NCBI RefSeq assembly: GCF_000720635.1
Contig: NZ_JOCF01000040.1
Location: forward strand, 1 to 64,000
DNA from: Streptomyces sp. NRRL WC-3742
GTDB taxonomy: Bacteria > Actinomycetota > Actinomycetes > Streptomycetales > Streptomycetaceae
Reading direction: 5' to 3'
DNA: 64,000 nt
This document shows, in pieces, positions 1-7,918 of this stretch. A program made the translations under genes and the position numbers. How positions within the stretch are numbered: position 1 is the first letter of the stretch; each line of letters begins with the position of its first letter. The notes below the pieces were generated by a model. It worked only from the letters and a program-made list of their open reading frames with translations. It was not told where the DNA came from and ran no database searches.

Positions 1-149
1 CCCCCGGCCCGTTGGCCCCCTGCCCAACCGCCCAGCCCCCAGCCGTCAGCCGTCAAGCCCCCAGCCGCCCGGCCCACGCCGCACCCGGCCACCGGCAGCA
101 CGGCCCGCCCAACGAGAATCCCCCACCGAAAACCCGCCCAACGAAAACC

Positions 150-182
150 GGCCAACGCACGGGCAGCGCCCGCGCGTTGGCC
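150..182 (-). terminator. Hairpin terminator after rsmB
   Basis: The arms GGCCAACGC and GCGTTGGCC enclose a second stem, CGGGC with GCCCG, around an AGC loop, with one A/C mismatch between the two stems. On the minus strand the hairpin is followed by a T-rich run (GGTTTTCG). It lies just past the rsmB stop. Positions 1-149 beyond it are C-rich low-complexity sequence in which I see no gene. Confidence 0.7.
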
Positions 183-200
183 GAAGTCCGCGGCAGCCCG

Positions 201-1637
201 CTACGCGGTGCGCCGCAGGAGCGCCAGGTACATCGCGTCCGTCCCGTGGAGGTGCGGCCAGAGCTGCACGTCCGGGCCCTCGCCGAGTGCCGGGAGGCCC
301 GGGAGCAGGGGGCGTGCGTCGATCCACTCGACGCGACCGGCCTCGCCGCGCAGGACGTCGTCCACCACGGCCCGGGTCTCCGCCAGGTGCGGGGAGCAGG
401 TCGCGTAGCCGACGACCCCGCCGATCCGGGTCGCCTCGATCGCCGAGCGCAGCAGGTCCCGCTGGAGCGGCCCGAAGGCGGCCACGTCGGCCGGGCGCCG
501 CCGCCACCGCGCCTCGGGGCGGCGGCGCAGGGCGCCGAGCCCGGAGCAGGGGACGTCCACGAGGACCCGGTCGAAGCCGCCCTCGCGCCAGGCCGGGCGG
601 GTCCCGTCCGCCGCGATGACCGTGTACGGGCCGGGGTTGCCCTCGAGCGCCCGCGCGACCAGCCGGGCCCGGTGCGGCTGCTTCTCGCTGGCGACCAGCG
701 CCGCGCCGCGCTCGGCGGCGAGTGCGCCCAGCAGGGCGGCCTTGCCGCCGGGCCCGGCACAGCCGTCGAGCCAGAGCCGGTCGGGGCCCTCGACCGGGGC
801 CGCGGCCAGGGCGAGCGCGACGAGCTGGCTGCCCTCGTCCTGGACGCCGACCCGGTTCTCCCGTACGGCGTCGAGCGCCCCGGGGTCGCCTCCCTCGGCG
901 AGCCGCAGCGCGAACGGCGACCAGCGCCCCGGCTCGGCCTCGGGCAGCACCTCGGCCAGTTCGCCGACGGTGGCCCGCCCGGGCCGGGCGACGAGGGTCA
1001 CCTCGGGCCGCGCGTTGTCGGCCCGCAGCAGGTCCTCCACGGCCTCGCGCCCGGAGGCGTCGGGCTGCCAGCGCCCGAGCGAGTCCCACAGCGCGGAGAC
1101 GACCCAGCGCGGGTGGGAGTGGACGACCGCCAGGTGGTCCTCGGCGTCCTTCTCGTACGGGGGCGCGACCTTCTCGATCCAGGTGTCCAGGTCGTGCGCG
1201 CTGATCCGCCGCAGCACGGCGTTGACGAACTTGGCCTTGCCGTCGCCGAGCACGACCCGCGCCAGCTCGACGGTCGCCGAGACGGCCGCGTGGCTCGGGA
1301 TGCGGGTGGTGAGCAGCTGGTGGGCGCCGAGCGAGAGCACGTCGAGCACCGGCGGGTCGACCTTGCTGAGCGGCCGGTCGATGCAGGCGGCGATGACGGC
1401 GTCGTAGGTGCCCTGCAGGCGCAGGGTGCCGTACACCAGCTCGGTGGCGAGGGCGGCGTCGCGCCGGTCCATGCCCTGCTGCTCGGCTTCGCGCAGCAGC
1501 GAGGGGAGGATCAGGTTGGCGTACGCGTCGCGCTCGTCGACGGCGCGCAGGGCGCGGAAGGCGACGATCCGGGCCGGGTCCTTCTTGGGACGGCGGTGCG
1601 GGCGGGGGGCGCGCTTGGCGCCGGGCGGGGTGGTCAC
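201..1637 (-). CDS. rsmB: 16S rRNA m5C methyltransferase RsmB (NusB domain fused to NOP/Sun methyltransferase)
   Basis: Predicted to methylate one cytosine (C967 in E. coli numbering) of 16S rRNA with S-adenosylmethionine. The 478-residue protein has a basic N-terminal tail, an all-helical NusB-like RNA-binding domain (about residues 20-150) and a Rossmann methyltransferase domain. The SAM loop is DGCAGPGGK (291-299). The two family cysteines are in DVPCSG (C364) and ATCSP (C414); C414 matches the catalytic nucleophile of the family. The GTG start has GAGG five bases upstream. It is the last gene of the def-fmt-rsmB group, a conserved arrangement linking rRNA modification to initiator-tRNA formylation and N-terminal deformylation. 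Length and motifs are ordinary. Confidence 0.93.
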   Translation of the reverse strand: MTTPPGAKRAPRPHRRPKKDPARIVAFRALRAVDERDAYANLILPSLLREAEQQGMDRRDAALATELVYGTLRLQGTYDAVIAACIDRPLSKVDPPVLDVLSLGAHQLLTTRIPSHAAVSATVELARVVLGDGKAKFVNAVLRRISAHDLDTWIEKVAPPYEKDAEDHLAVVHSHPRWVVSALWDSLGRWQPDASGREAVEDLLRADNARPEVTLVARPGRATVGELAEVLPEAEPGRWSPFALRLAEGGDPGALDAVRENRVGVQDEGSQLVALALAAAPVEGPDRLWLDGCAGPGGKAALLGALAAERGAALVASEKQPHRARLVARALEGNPGPYTVIAADGTRPAWREGGFDRVLVDVPCSGLGALRRRPEARWRRRPADVAAFGPLQRDLLRSAIEATRIGGVVGYATCSPHLAETRAVVDDVLRGEAGRVEWIDARPLLPGLPALGEGPDVQLWPHLHGTDAMYLALLRRTA

Positions 1638-1667
1638 AGGTGCCTCAAGGTGCTGCGGTGGTTATCA

Positions 1668-1694
1668 GATGAATCAGACGAGTCAGACGAATCA
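1668..1694. repeat. 9-bp tandem repeat between fmt and rsmB
   Basis: Three consecutive 9-bp units, GATGAATCA, GACGAGTCA and GACGAATCA, sit in the 112-bp gap between the fmt stop and the rsmB start. A degraded unit follows. The tract is AT-richer than its surroundings and no gene is visible in it. Confidence 0.75.
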
Positions 1695-1749
1695 AGCGAG
1701 AACAGGAGCAAGAGCGAACTCATACGAACACTAACGCCATCCGGAAGCC

Positions 1750-2688
1750 TCAGCCCCCGAACCGCTCCCCCGCCTCCAGCCGCGCCCCGCGCGCCCAGTC
1801 CGCGGCCCGCATCTCCTTCTTCCCCTGCGGCCGCACCTCGCCCAGCTCCACGTCGTGGCTCCCGGTTCCGACGCGCACGCTGTTCTTGCCCGCCATCGCG
1901 ACCTCGCCGGGCGCCAGCTCCGCGGACTCCGGCAGCAGCTTGACCGGCCCGGTGACCTTCAGCCGCTCGCCCCGGAACTCCGTCCACGCCCCGGGCGCGG
2001 GCGCGCAGCCGCGCACCACCCGGTCGACCCGCAGCGCGGGGTGGTTCCAGTCGATCCGGGCGTCCTCGACGCTGATCTTCGGCGCGAGCGTGACGCCCTC
2101 GCCCGGCTGCGGCACCGCGTGCAGCGAGCCGTCCTCGATGCCGTCCATGGTGGCGACCAGCAGCCGCGCCCCGCTCTCCGACAGCCGCGTCAGCAGTTCC
2201 CCGCTGGTGTCGGAGGGCCGGATCTCCTCCGTGATCACCCCGTACACCGGCCCGGAGTCCAGCCCCTGCTCGATCAGGAAGGTGGACGCCCCGGTGACCT
2301 CGTCGCCCGCCAGCACCGCGTGCTGGACGGGTGCGGCGCCGCGCCAGGCGGGCAGCAGCGAGAAGTGCAGGTTGACCCAGCCGTGCTTGGGGATCTCCAG
2401 GGCGCCGGGGCGCAGCAGCGCGCCGTAGGCGACCACCGGGCAGCAGTCGGGGGCGAGTTCGGTGAGCCGGGCGACGAAATCGGGGTCGCTGGGCTTCGCC
2501 GGCTTGAGGACCTCGATCCCGGCCTCCTCGGCGCGCTGGGCGACCGGGCTGGCGACGAGCTTGCGCCCGCGCCCGGCGGGGGCGTCGGGGCGGGTGACCA
2601 CCGCGACGACCTCGTGCCGGTCGGAGGCGATCAGCGCGTCGAGCGCGGGAACGGCGACCTCGGGGGTGCCGGCGAAGACGAGACGCAT
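1750..2688 (-). CDS. fmt: Methionyl-tRNA formyltransferase
   Basis: Transfers a formyl group from 10-formyltetrahydrofolate to Met-tRNA(fMet), making the bacterial initiator tRNA. The N-terminal Rossmann-like formyltransferase domain holds the catalytic triad N106, H108 (in NLHFSLLP) and D144 (in GLDSGP); the C-terminal OB-like tRNA-binding domain follows from about residue 205. Two ATG codons are adjacent (2691 and 2688). I chose the second because it reproduces the E. coli catalytic numbering exactly. AAAGG precedes both. The gene is directly downstream of def, whose product removes the formyl group, with an 8-bp tandem repeat in the gap. Confidence 0.94.
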   Translation of the reverse strand: MRLVFAGTPEVAVPALDALIASDRHEVVAVVTRPDAPAGRGRKLVASPVAQRAEEAGIEVLKPAKPSDPDFVARLTELAPDCCPVVAYGALLRPGALEIPKHGWVNLHFSLLPAWRGAAPVQHAVLAGDEVTGASTFLIEQGLDSGPVYGVITEEIRPSDTSGELLTRLSESGARLLVATMDGIEDGSLHAVPQPGEGVTLAPKISVEDARIDWNHPALRVDRVVRGCAPAPGAWTEFRGERLKVTGPVKLLPESAELAPGEVAMAGKNSVRVGTGSHDVELGEVRPQGKKEMRAADWARGARLEAGERFGG

Positions 2689-2706
2689 CAAGTGCCTTTC
2701 TGTAAA

Positions 2707-2738
2707 CGGAAGAGCGGAAGAGCGGAAGAGCGGAAGAA
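2707..2738. repeat. 8-bp tandem repeat in the fmt 5' region
   Basis: Four units of CGGAAGAG, the last ending in AA, lie between the def stop and the fmt start. In transcript sense this is a pyrimidine-rich tract (CTCTTCCG repeated) about 15 bases upstream of the fmt Shine-Dalgarno. Confidence 0.8.
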
Positions 2739-2765
2739 CAGCAGCTCAGAACCGAGCGGACGAAC

Positions 2766-3332
2766 TCAGCGCGCCGACCCGAAGGTGCCGTGCGGCGAGA
2801 CCTTGACGACGGGCGCGGGCGCGCCGCCCCACTCCGCCTCCCGGATCGCCTTGAGCGCGGACTTGCGCTGCTCGCGGTCGAGCCGGTCGATGAAGATGAT
2901 GCCGTCGAGGTGGTCGGTCTCGTGCTGGATGCACCGGGCGAGCAGCTGCGTGCCCTCCACCGTCACCGGCTCCCCGTGCATGTTGAGGCCGCGGGCGACG
3001 ACCCCGTACGAGCGCCGGGTGTCGTAGCGCAGTCCGGGCAGCGACAGGCAGCCCTCGGGGCCCTCCTGCTCCTCCTCGCTGAGCGAGAGGTCCGGGTTGA
3101 TCAGGTGCCCGGTGACACCGTCCACGTGGTAGGTGAACACCCGCAGGGAGATGCCGAGTTGGGGCGCGGCCAGGCCCGCGCCGGGGGCGTCGAGCATGGT
3201 GTCGGTGAGGTCCCGTACGAGGGTGCGCAGTTCCTTGTCGAAGGTGGTCACCGGCTGTGCGGTGGCCCGCAGGACGGGGTCTCCGAAGAGACGGATCGGC
3301 TGGATCGCCACGGGTTGCGGGCTCCTGTGCAT
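2766..3332 (-). CDS. def: Peptide deformylase
   Basis: Removes the N-formyl group from nascent proteins using a metal centre. All three family motifs are present: GAGLAAPQ (residues 51-58), EGCLS (93-97, with the metal-binding Cys) and the HExxH motif in QHETDH (136-141). The 188-residue length is typical. Two starts are possible. ATG at 3332 has no convincing ribosome site. The in-frame GTG at 3311 has AGGAG ten bases upstream and would give a protein seven residues shorter. Much longer upstream extensions of the frame are low-complexity and unlikely. It is the first gene of a def-fmt-rsmB group, divergent from the HTH gene at 3577. Confidence 0.93.
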   Translation of the reverse strand: MHRSPQPVAIQPIRLFGDPVLRATAQPVTTFDKELRTLVRDLTDTMLDAPGAGLAAPQLGISLRVFTYHVDGVTGHLINPDLSLSEEEQEGPEGCLSLPGLRYDTRRSYGVVARGLNMHGEPVTVEGTQLLARCIQHETDHLDGIIFIDRLDREQRKSALKAIREAEWGGAPAPVVKVSPHGTFGSAR

Positions 3333-3576
3333 CGGCGGTGCGGCGGGCGTACGGGACAAAGGCTGGACCCCGATTCTATGCAACCCCGGAGCCCCTCCCC
3401 CGGCCGCCCGCCGGGCTACTGGCATATCCCGACTCCAAGGGACCGCGTTACCCCGGCCCCCGCTTCGGCGTTGGTCAAGAGAGATTGACCGGGGCCGGAC
3501 GCACGGAACCACCGCGCCCCGACCCGAGCCGGACCGTCTGAACCGTCTGAACCGTACGGAAGGTGGCGCGTAAGCC

Positions 3577-4230
3577 ATGGCCGAGCAGATCAACCACGAC
3601 GCCCGGGCGCGGGCGAGCCTGCACCTGCTGGTGCGGGACATCGAGCGGGTGAGGCGCCAGGTCGACGCGCTGCGGACGCTCACCGCCCAACTGGGCAACG
3701 TCTACCGTCCCCGCCGTCCGAGTACCTCGGCCGGCTTCGTCGTGTACGGGCGGGCGCCCGCGCCGACCGTGCGCCTGGCGCAGGAACTGCGGGAGAGCGT
3801 GGAGACGCTGGTGGCGGCGGCGGTCGAGTTCGACCGGGCGCTGGGCTTCTCCTGGGACTCGGTGGGCTCGGCCCTCGGCGTCACCAAGCAGGCCGTGCAC
3901 CGCCGCTACGGCATGCGCCGCCCGACCAGTGAGCTGCTCGCCGCCGGCGGTGGGGTCCCGGGCCCGACCCGCCCGGACCGCTCCGAGGAGCTGCCCGCCG
4001 TCCCCGAGCGCACCGCCCTGAGCGGCGAACGCGTCGAGCGCATCGAACGCCCCGAGCGCGTCGAGCGCCCCGAACGCCTCGAGCGCCCGGCCCTGGGCAC
4101 CACCGTCCCCGCAGCCCGCCAGGGCGGCCTCGACCGCGCCGCGCTGGACCGCGCGGCCCACGACCGGGCCACCCCCGCCCCCCGCACCCCGGAGCACACC
4201 GACCGCCCCGGCATCCCCCTGCGCGGCTGA
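3577..4230 (+). CDS. Unrecognised helix-turn-helix protein with ERPERV repeat tail
   Basis: A 217-residue soluble protein of unknown role. Residues 10-90 are predicted helical with many charged residues. Residues 92-110 ([19 protein letters not shown]) form a good helix-turn-helix, resembling the DNA-recognition helices of sigma region 4 or MerR-type proteins. The tail is disordered and carries a five-residue repeat ([20 protein letters not shown]) near residues 150-172, then an Ala/Asp/Pro-rich end. GGAAGG precedes the ATG by 13 bases, and two 9-bp copies of CCGTCTGAA lie just upstream. It stands alone on the plus strand between divergent def and convergent priA. A DNA-binding role is inferred only from the helix-turn-helix; the target is unknown. 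Confidence 0.75.
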   Translation: MAEQINHDARARASLHLLVRDIERVRRQVDALRTLTAQLGNVYRPRRPSTSAGFVVYGRAPAPTVRLAQELRESVETLVAAAVEFDRALGFSWDSVGSALGVTKQAVHRRYGMRRPTSELLAAGGGVPGPTRPDRSEELPAVPERTALSGERVERIERPERVERPERLERPALGTTVPAARQGGLDRAALDRAAHDRATPAPRTPEHTDRPGIPLRG

Positions 4231-4235
4231 CCCCC

Positions 4236-4309
4236 GCAGAACCCTCAAGAACCCGCAGGACCCGCAGAACCCTCAAGAACCCGCAGGACCCGCAGGACCC
4301 GCAGGACCC
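4236..4309. repeat. 28-bp direct repeat with nested 9-bp repeats
   Basis: Two exact 28-bp copies (4236-4263 and 4264-4291) beginning GCAGAACCCTCAAGAACCC are followed by two further 9-bp copies of GCAGGACCC. The tract begins five bases after the stop codon of the HTH gene and lies between it and the convergent priA. No terminator hairpin is obvious there. Confidence 0.85.
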
Positions 4310-4381
4310 GAGCCCCCGGGGCGGGGTGGCCCACGCACCCCGCCCCCGCCGGCCACCCGCAGGACACGCCCTACGCGACCG

Positions 4382-6451
4382 TCACCCGATGTCCAGCGGG
4401 TCCACCCGCACCCGCACCGCCTCCGGCGTCCGCAGCGCGATCCGCGCGATCTGCGCCGCCTTGAGCGCCGCCGCCAGCGCCGCCCCCTGCCCCGGAGGCA
4501 CCCGCAGCAGCGCCCGCTCCTGCTCCTCCCCCCGCAGCTTGGGCGCGGGCACCGGCCCGAGCACGTCCGCCCCCTCCGGCAAGCGGATCAGCCCCAGCAG
4601 GTCGGTGACGGCCCCCGGGCTGCCGCTCACCGAGGCCATCCGCGACACCGGCGGGAAGTGCAGCGCCGCCCGCTCGTCCCGTTCCAGCCCGGCGTGCCCC
4701 AGAGGATCCCACCGCACGAGCGCCTGCACGGGCCGCGCGGAGGGCTCGGCGACGACCACCACCGTCCCGCCGTCCTCGGAGGGCCGCACCAGCGCCGCCG
4801 CCGCGAGCCAGAGCCGCAGCGCCTCCTCCCCGGCCCGCAGGTCGGGCCGGCCGAGCAGCGCCCACCCGTCCAGCAGCAGCGCGGCCCCGTACCCCCCGGA
4901 GCCTTCGACCACCGGCTCGGCCCCGGGCGTGGAGATGACCAGCGAGGGCTCGTCCGGCACGCTCGCCAGCACCGCGTCCCGCCCGGAGGTCCGGACCGGG
5001 ATCCGCGGGAACGCCTTGCCCAGCTCCTCCGCGGTCCGCCGGGCGCCGACCACCTGCGCCCGCAGCTTGAAGGAGCCGCACTCGGGGCAGTGCCAGTCCG
5101 TCTCGGGCTCCCCGCACCACCCGCAGTTCAGCGGCGCGTCCGCCGAGGCCGCCTCCAGCGGGCCCTCGCACCTGCGGCACCGTACGGGCGTGCGGCAGCG
5201 CCCGCAGGCCAGCCGGGGCACGTACCCGCGCCGGGGCACCTGGATGAGCACCGGGTGCCCGGCCGCCAGCGCCTCCCGCGCCGCCTCCCAGGCCACCGAG
5301 GGCAGCCGGGCGGCCTGCGCGGCCGCGTCCCGGTGCTGGTCCTGATCGGTGACGGTCCGCACCCGCGGCGCCGTCCGCCGTACGGTCTCCCGGTCGGCGA
5401 CCAGCGGCCGCGCCCACCCGGTGCTGACGAGCTGCGCGCCCTCGACGGTCACCGCGTGCCCGCCGAGCAGCACCGCCGCGCCCTCCTCGGCGGCCCGCAG
5501 CAGCGCCACCTCCCGTACGTGCGGGTGCGGCGCCCGGGGGTCGCTGTGGCTGCCGTCCCCGTCGGACCAGACGACGACCAGCCCGAGGTCCCGTACGGGC
5601 GCGAACATGCTCGCCCGGGTGCCGATCGCGGCGTGCACCGAGCCCCGGCTGACGGCGAGCCAGCGCCGGTAGCGCTCAGCCGGGCCGAGCTCGGCCTCCA
5701 GCGCCACGTGCAGCCCGGGCCCGAGCAGTTCGGTGAGCGCCTGGTCCACCCTGGTCACCGACCGCCGGTCGGGCAGCACGACGAGCGCGCCGCGCCCACC
5801 GGCCAGCGTGGCCGCCACCGCACGGGCGATCTCGTACGGCCAGCCGGGCCCGGGCAGCGCCGCCCAGACGGCCCGGGGCGAGCCTCCGCCGGCCAGCGCG
5901 GCGAGGAAGTCGGGGCCGGCCGGGTAGCGCTGCCACCCGCCGGGCGCGGGCGCGGCCGGGCGCGGCCGGGGTTCGGGCGAGGGCTCGGCCTCGGCCTTGG
6001 CGTGCCGGGGCGGTACGGCCAGCTGCAGCACGTCGGCCAGCGTCCCGGCGTAGCGGTCGGCGACGGTGCGGCACAGCCGCAGCAGCGCCGGGGAGAGCAC
6101 GGGCTCGGGCGAGAGCACCTGGGCGAGCGGGGCGAGCGGCCCGGGGAAGTCGCTCTTCTCCAGCCGGGCGACGATGAACCCGTCGTGCAGTTCCCCGCCC
6201 TCGCGCTGCCCCCGCACGACCCGCGCGCCGAACCGCACCCGTACCCGTACGCCCGGCTGGGCGTCCTCGGCCATGGCCTCGGGCACCTCGTAGTCGAAGA
6301 ACTTGTCGATGGTGAGCACGCCCTTGTCCACCACCACCCGGGCCACCGGCAGGTTCTCGGCCCGCTTGGCCCCGCGCCACGTCCGGGGTTTGGCCCGCTT
6401 GACCGTCTCCCGGATGAAGGCCAGCTGCTCGGGCTCCTCTGTGCTGCTCAT
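4382..6451 (-). CDS. priA: PriA-like primosomal protein lacking helicase motifs
   Basis: Replication-restart protein of the PriA family, 689 residues. The N-terminal 3'-DNA-binding domain (from VARVVVDKGVLTIDKFFDY) is recognisable, and all eight zinc cysteines are kept as four CxxC pairs between about residues 416 and 458. The ATPase is not intact. Where PriA has a Walker A loop I see GPGWPYEIA with no GKT, and the DEEH box is replaced by WSDGDG (about 295-300), although the neighbouring GTRxxxF motif survives. This degeneration is known for actinobacterial PriA, so a structural primosome role is more likely than unwinding. The ATG at 6451 is preferred over an upstream TTG. A strong terminator lies immediately upstream. 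Confidence 0.85.
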   Translation of the reverse strand: MSSTEEPEQLAFIRETVKRAKPRTWRGAKRAENLPVARVVVDKGVLTIDKFFDYEVPEAMAEDAQPGVRVRVRFGARVVRGQREGGELHDGFIVARLEKSDFPGPLAPLAQVLSPEPVLSPALLRLCRTVADRYAGTLADVLQLAVPPRHAKAEAEPSPEPRPRPAAPAPGGWQRYPAGPDFLAALAGGGSPRAVWAALPGPGWPYEIARAVAATLAGGRGALVVLPDRRSVTRVDQALTELLGPGLHVALEAELGPAERYRRWLAVSRGSVHAAIGTRASMFAPVRDLGLVVVWSDGDGSHSDPRAPHPHVREVALLRAAEEGAAVLLGGHAVTVEGAQLVSTGWARPLVADRETVRRTAPRVRTVTDQDQHRDAAAQAARLPSVAWEAAREALAAGHPVLIQVPRRGYVPRLACGRCRTPVRCRRCEGPLEAASADAPLNCGWCGEPETDWHCPECGSFKLRAQVVGARRTAEELGKAFPRIPVRTSGRDAVLASVPDEPSLVISTPGAEPVVEGSGGYGAALLLDGWALLGRPDLRAGEEALRLWLAAAALVRPSEDGGTVVVVAEPSARPVQALVRWDPLGHAGLERDERAALHFPPVSRMASVSGSPGAVTDLLGLIRLPEGADVLGPVPAPKLRGEEQERALLRVPPGQGAALAAALKAAQIARIALRTPEAVRVRVDPLDIG

Positions 6452-6483
6452 CGCCACCAAGTACTACCAGGTCGCACCGACAC

Positions 6484-6524
6484 GAAGCGGCGCCCGCCCC
6501 CGGACCGGGGACGGGCGCCGCTTC
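6484..6524 (-). terminator. Strong hairpin terminator after metK
   Basis: The 13-bp arms GAAGCGGCGCCCG and CGGGCGCCGCTTC pair perfectly, extended inward by CCCC/GGGG with one bulged base. It lies 34 bases beyond the metK stop and just before priA, so it should separate metK from priA transcription. Confidence 0.85.
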
Positions 6525-6557
6525 TCACACGAGCACGCGGAGGGACGCGTAAGGACG

Positions 6558-7766
6558 TCAGTCCTGCACGGCCGCCTTCAGGGCGTCCACGCGGTCCGTA
6601 CGCTCCCAGGTGAAGTCCGGCAGCTCACGGCCGAAGTGGCCGTACGCGGCGGTCTGGGAGTAGATCGGACGCAGCAGGTCCAGGTCGCGGATGATCGCGG
6701 CCGGGCGCAGGTCGAAGACCTCGGAGACGGCCTTCTGGATGGCGAGGACCGGCACGGTCTCGGTGCCGAAGGTCTCCACGAACAGGCCGACGGGCTCGGC
6801 CTTGCCGATCGCGTACGCGACCTGCACCTCGGCGCGGCTGGCGAGGCCCGCGGCGACGATGTTCTTCGCCACCCAGCGCATCGCGTACGCGGCCGAGCGG
6901 TCGACCTTGGACGGGTCCTTGCCGGAGAAGGCGCCGCCACCGTGGCGGGCCATGCCGCCGTAGGTGTCGATGATGATCTTGCGGCCGGTCAGGCCGGCGT
7001 CGCCCATCGGGCCGCCGATCTCGAAGCGGCCGGTCGGGTTGACCAGCAGGCGGTAGCCGTCGGTGACGAGCTTGATGCCCTGGTCGGCCAGCGCCTTGAG
7101 CTCCGGCTCCACGACGAACTCGCGCACGTCGGGGGTGAGCAGCGAGTCCAGGTCGATGTCGCTGGCGTGCTGGGTCGAGACGACCACGGTGTCCAGGCGG
7201 ACGGCCTTGTCGCCGTCGTACTCGATGGTGACCTGGGTCTTGCCGTCGGGGCGCAGGTACGGGATGGTCCCGTTCTTGCGGACCTCGGTGAGGCGGCGGG
7301 AGAGGCGGTGCGCCAGGGTGATCGGCAGCGGCATCAGCTCGGGGGTCTCGTCCGACGCGTAGCCGAACATCAGGCCCTGGTCGCCGGCGCCCTGCTTGTC
7401 CAGGTCGTCCTCATCGCCCTCGACACGGGCTTCGTACGCGGTGTCGACACCCTGTGCGATGTCGGGCGACTGCGCGCCGATGGACACCGACACGCCGCAG
7501 GAGGCGCCGTCGAAGCCCTTCTTGGAGCTGTCGTAGCCGATCTCCAGGATCTTGTCCCGGACGAGCTGGGCGATCGGCGCGTACGCCTTGGTGGTCACCT
7601 CGCCGGCCACGTGCACCTGGCCGGTGGTGATGAGCGTCTCCACGGCGACCCGGGAGGTCGGGTCCTCCCGGAGGAGAGCGTCAAGGATGGTGTCGCTGAT
7701 CTGGTCAGCGATCTTGTCGGGGTGTCCCTCGGTCACGGATTCCGAGGTGAACAGGCGGCGAGACAC
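6558..7766 (-). CDS. metK: S-adenosylmethionine synthase
   Basis: Makes S-adenosylmethionine from methionine and ATP, feeding methyltransferases such as RsmB nearby. The 402-residue length is that of streptomycete MetK. Family motifs are intact: TEGHPDK at residues 12-18, [12 protein letters not shown], and the P-loop-like [18 protein letters not shown] near residue 255. The GTG start at 7766 was chosen because AGGGAG lies four bases upstream and the next residues ([10 protein letters not shown]) match the family N-terminus; longer extensions are low-complexity. It has its own terminator and probably its own promoter. I found no recognisable SAM riboswitch upstream. Confidence 0.96.
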   Translation of the reverse strand: MSRRLFTSESVTEGHPDKIADQISDTILDALLREDPTSRVAVETLITTGQVHVAGEVTTKAYAPIAQLVRDKILEIGYDSSKKGFDGASCGVSVSIGAQSPDIAQGVDTAYEARVEGDEDDLDKQGAGDQGLMFGYASDETPELMPLPITLAHRLSRRLTEVRKNGTIPYLRPDGKTQVTIEYDGDKAVRLDTVVVSTQHASDIDLDSLLTPDVREFVVEPELKALADQGIKLVTDGYRLLVNPTGRFEIGGPMGDAGLTGRKIIIDTYGGMARHGGGAFSGKDPSKVDRSAAYAMRWVAKNIVAAGLASRAEVQVAYAIGKAEPVGLFVETFGTETVPVLAIQKAVSEVFDLRPAAIIRDLDLLRPIYSQTAAYGHFGRELPDFTWERTDRVDALKAAVQD

Positions 7767-7847
7767 AGCGCTCCCTGGGGTTGCAGCGGCTGCTGACTGA
7801 AGGCCCCCGGCCGTAACCGGGGACATCCGGAAAGACTTGATTCCAGG

Positions 7848-7853
7848 AGTCTA
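7848..7853 (-). promoter_or_regulatory. Possible -10 element for metK
   Basis: TAGACT on the minus strand, about 80 bases upstream of the metK GTG, fits the TAnnnT form of streptomycete HrdB promoters. TTGACG lies upstream but at only 12 bases, too close for a canonical pair. Treat this as a weak suggestion. Confidence 0.25.
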
Positions 7854-7918
7854 ACGGTCTCGTTCCGTCAAACGTCACCCGCTTCGGGAAATAGAGATCG
7901 GTTCTGGAGAGAAATCGA

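Noticed and set aside
3333-3698. A 122-residue N-terminal extension of peptide deformylase in the same frame
   Set aside because: It runs into the divergent HTH gene, is low-complexity and lacks a ribosome site; the family length fits the start at 3332 or 3311.
7767-7918. A possible SAM riboswitch upstream of metK
   Set aside because: Only a small GC hairpin is visible; I could not fit any SAM class core to it.
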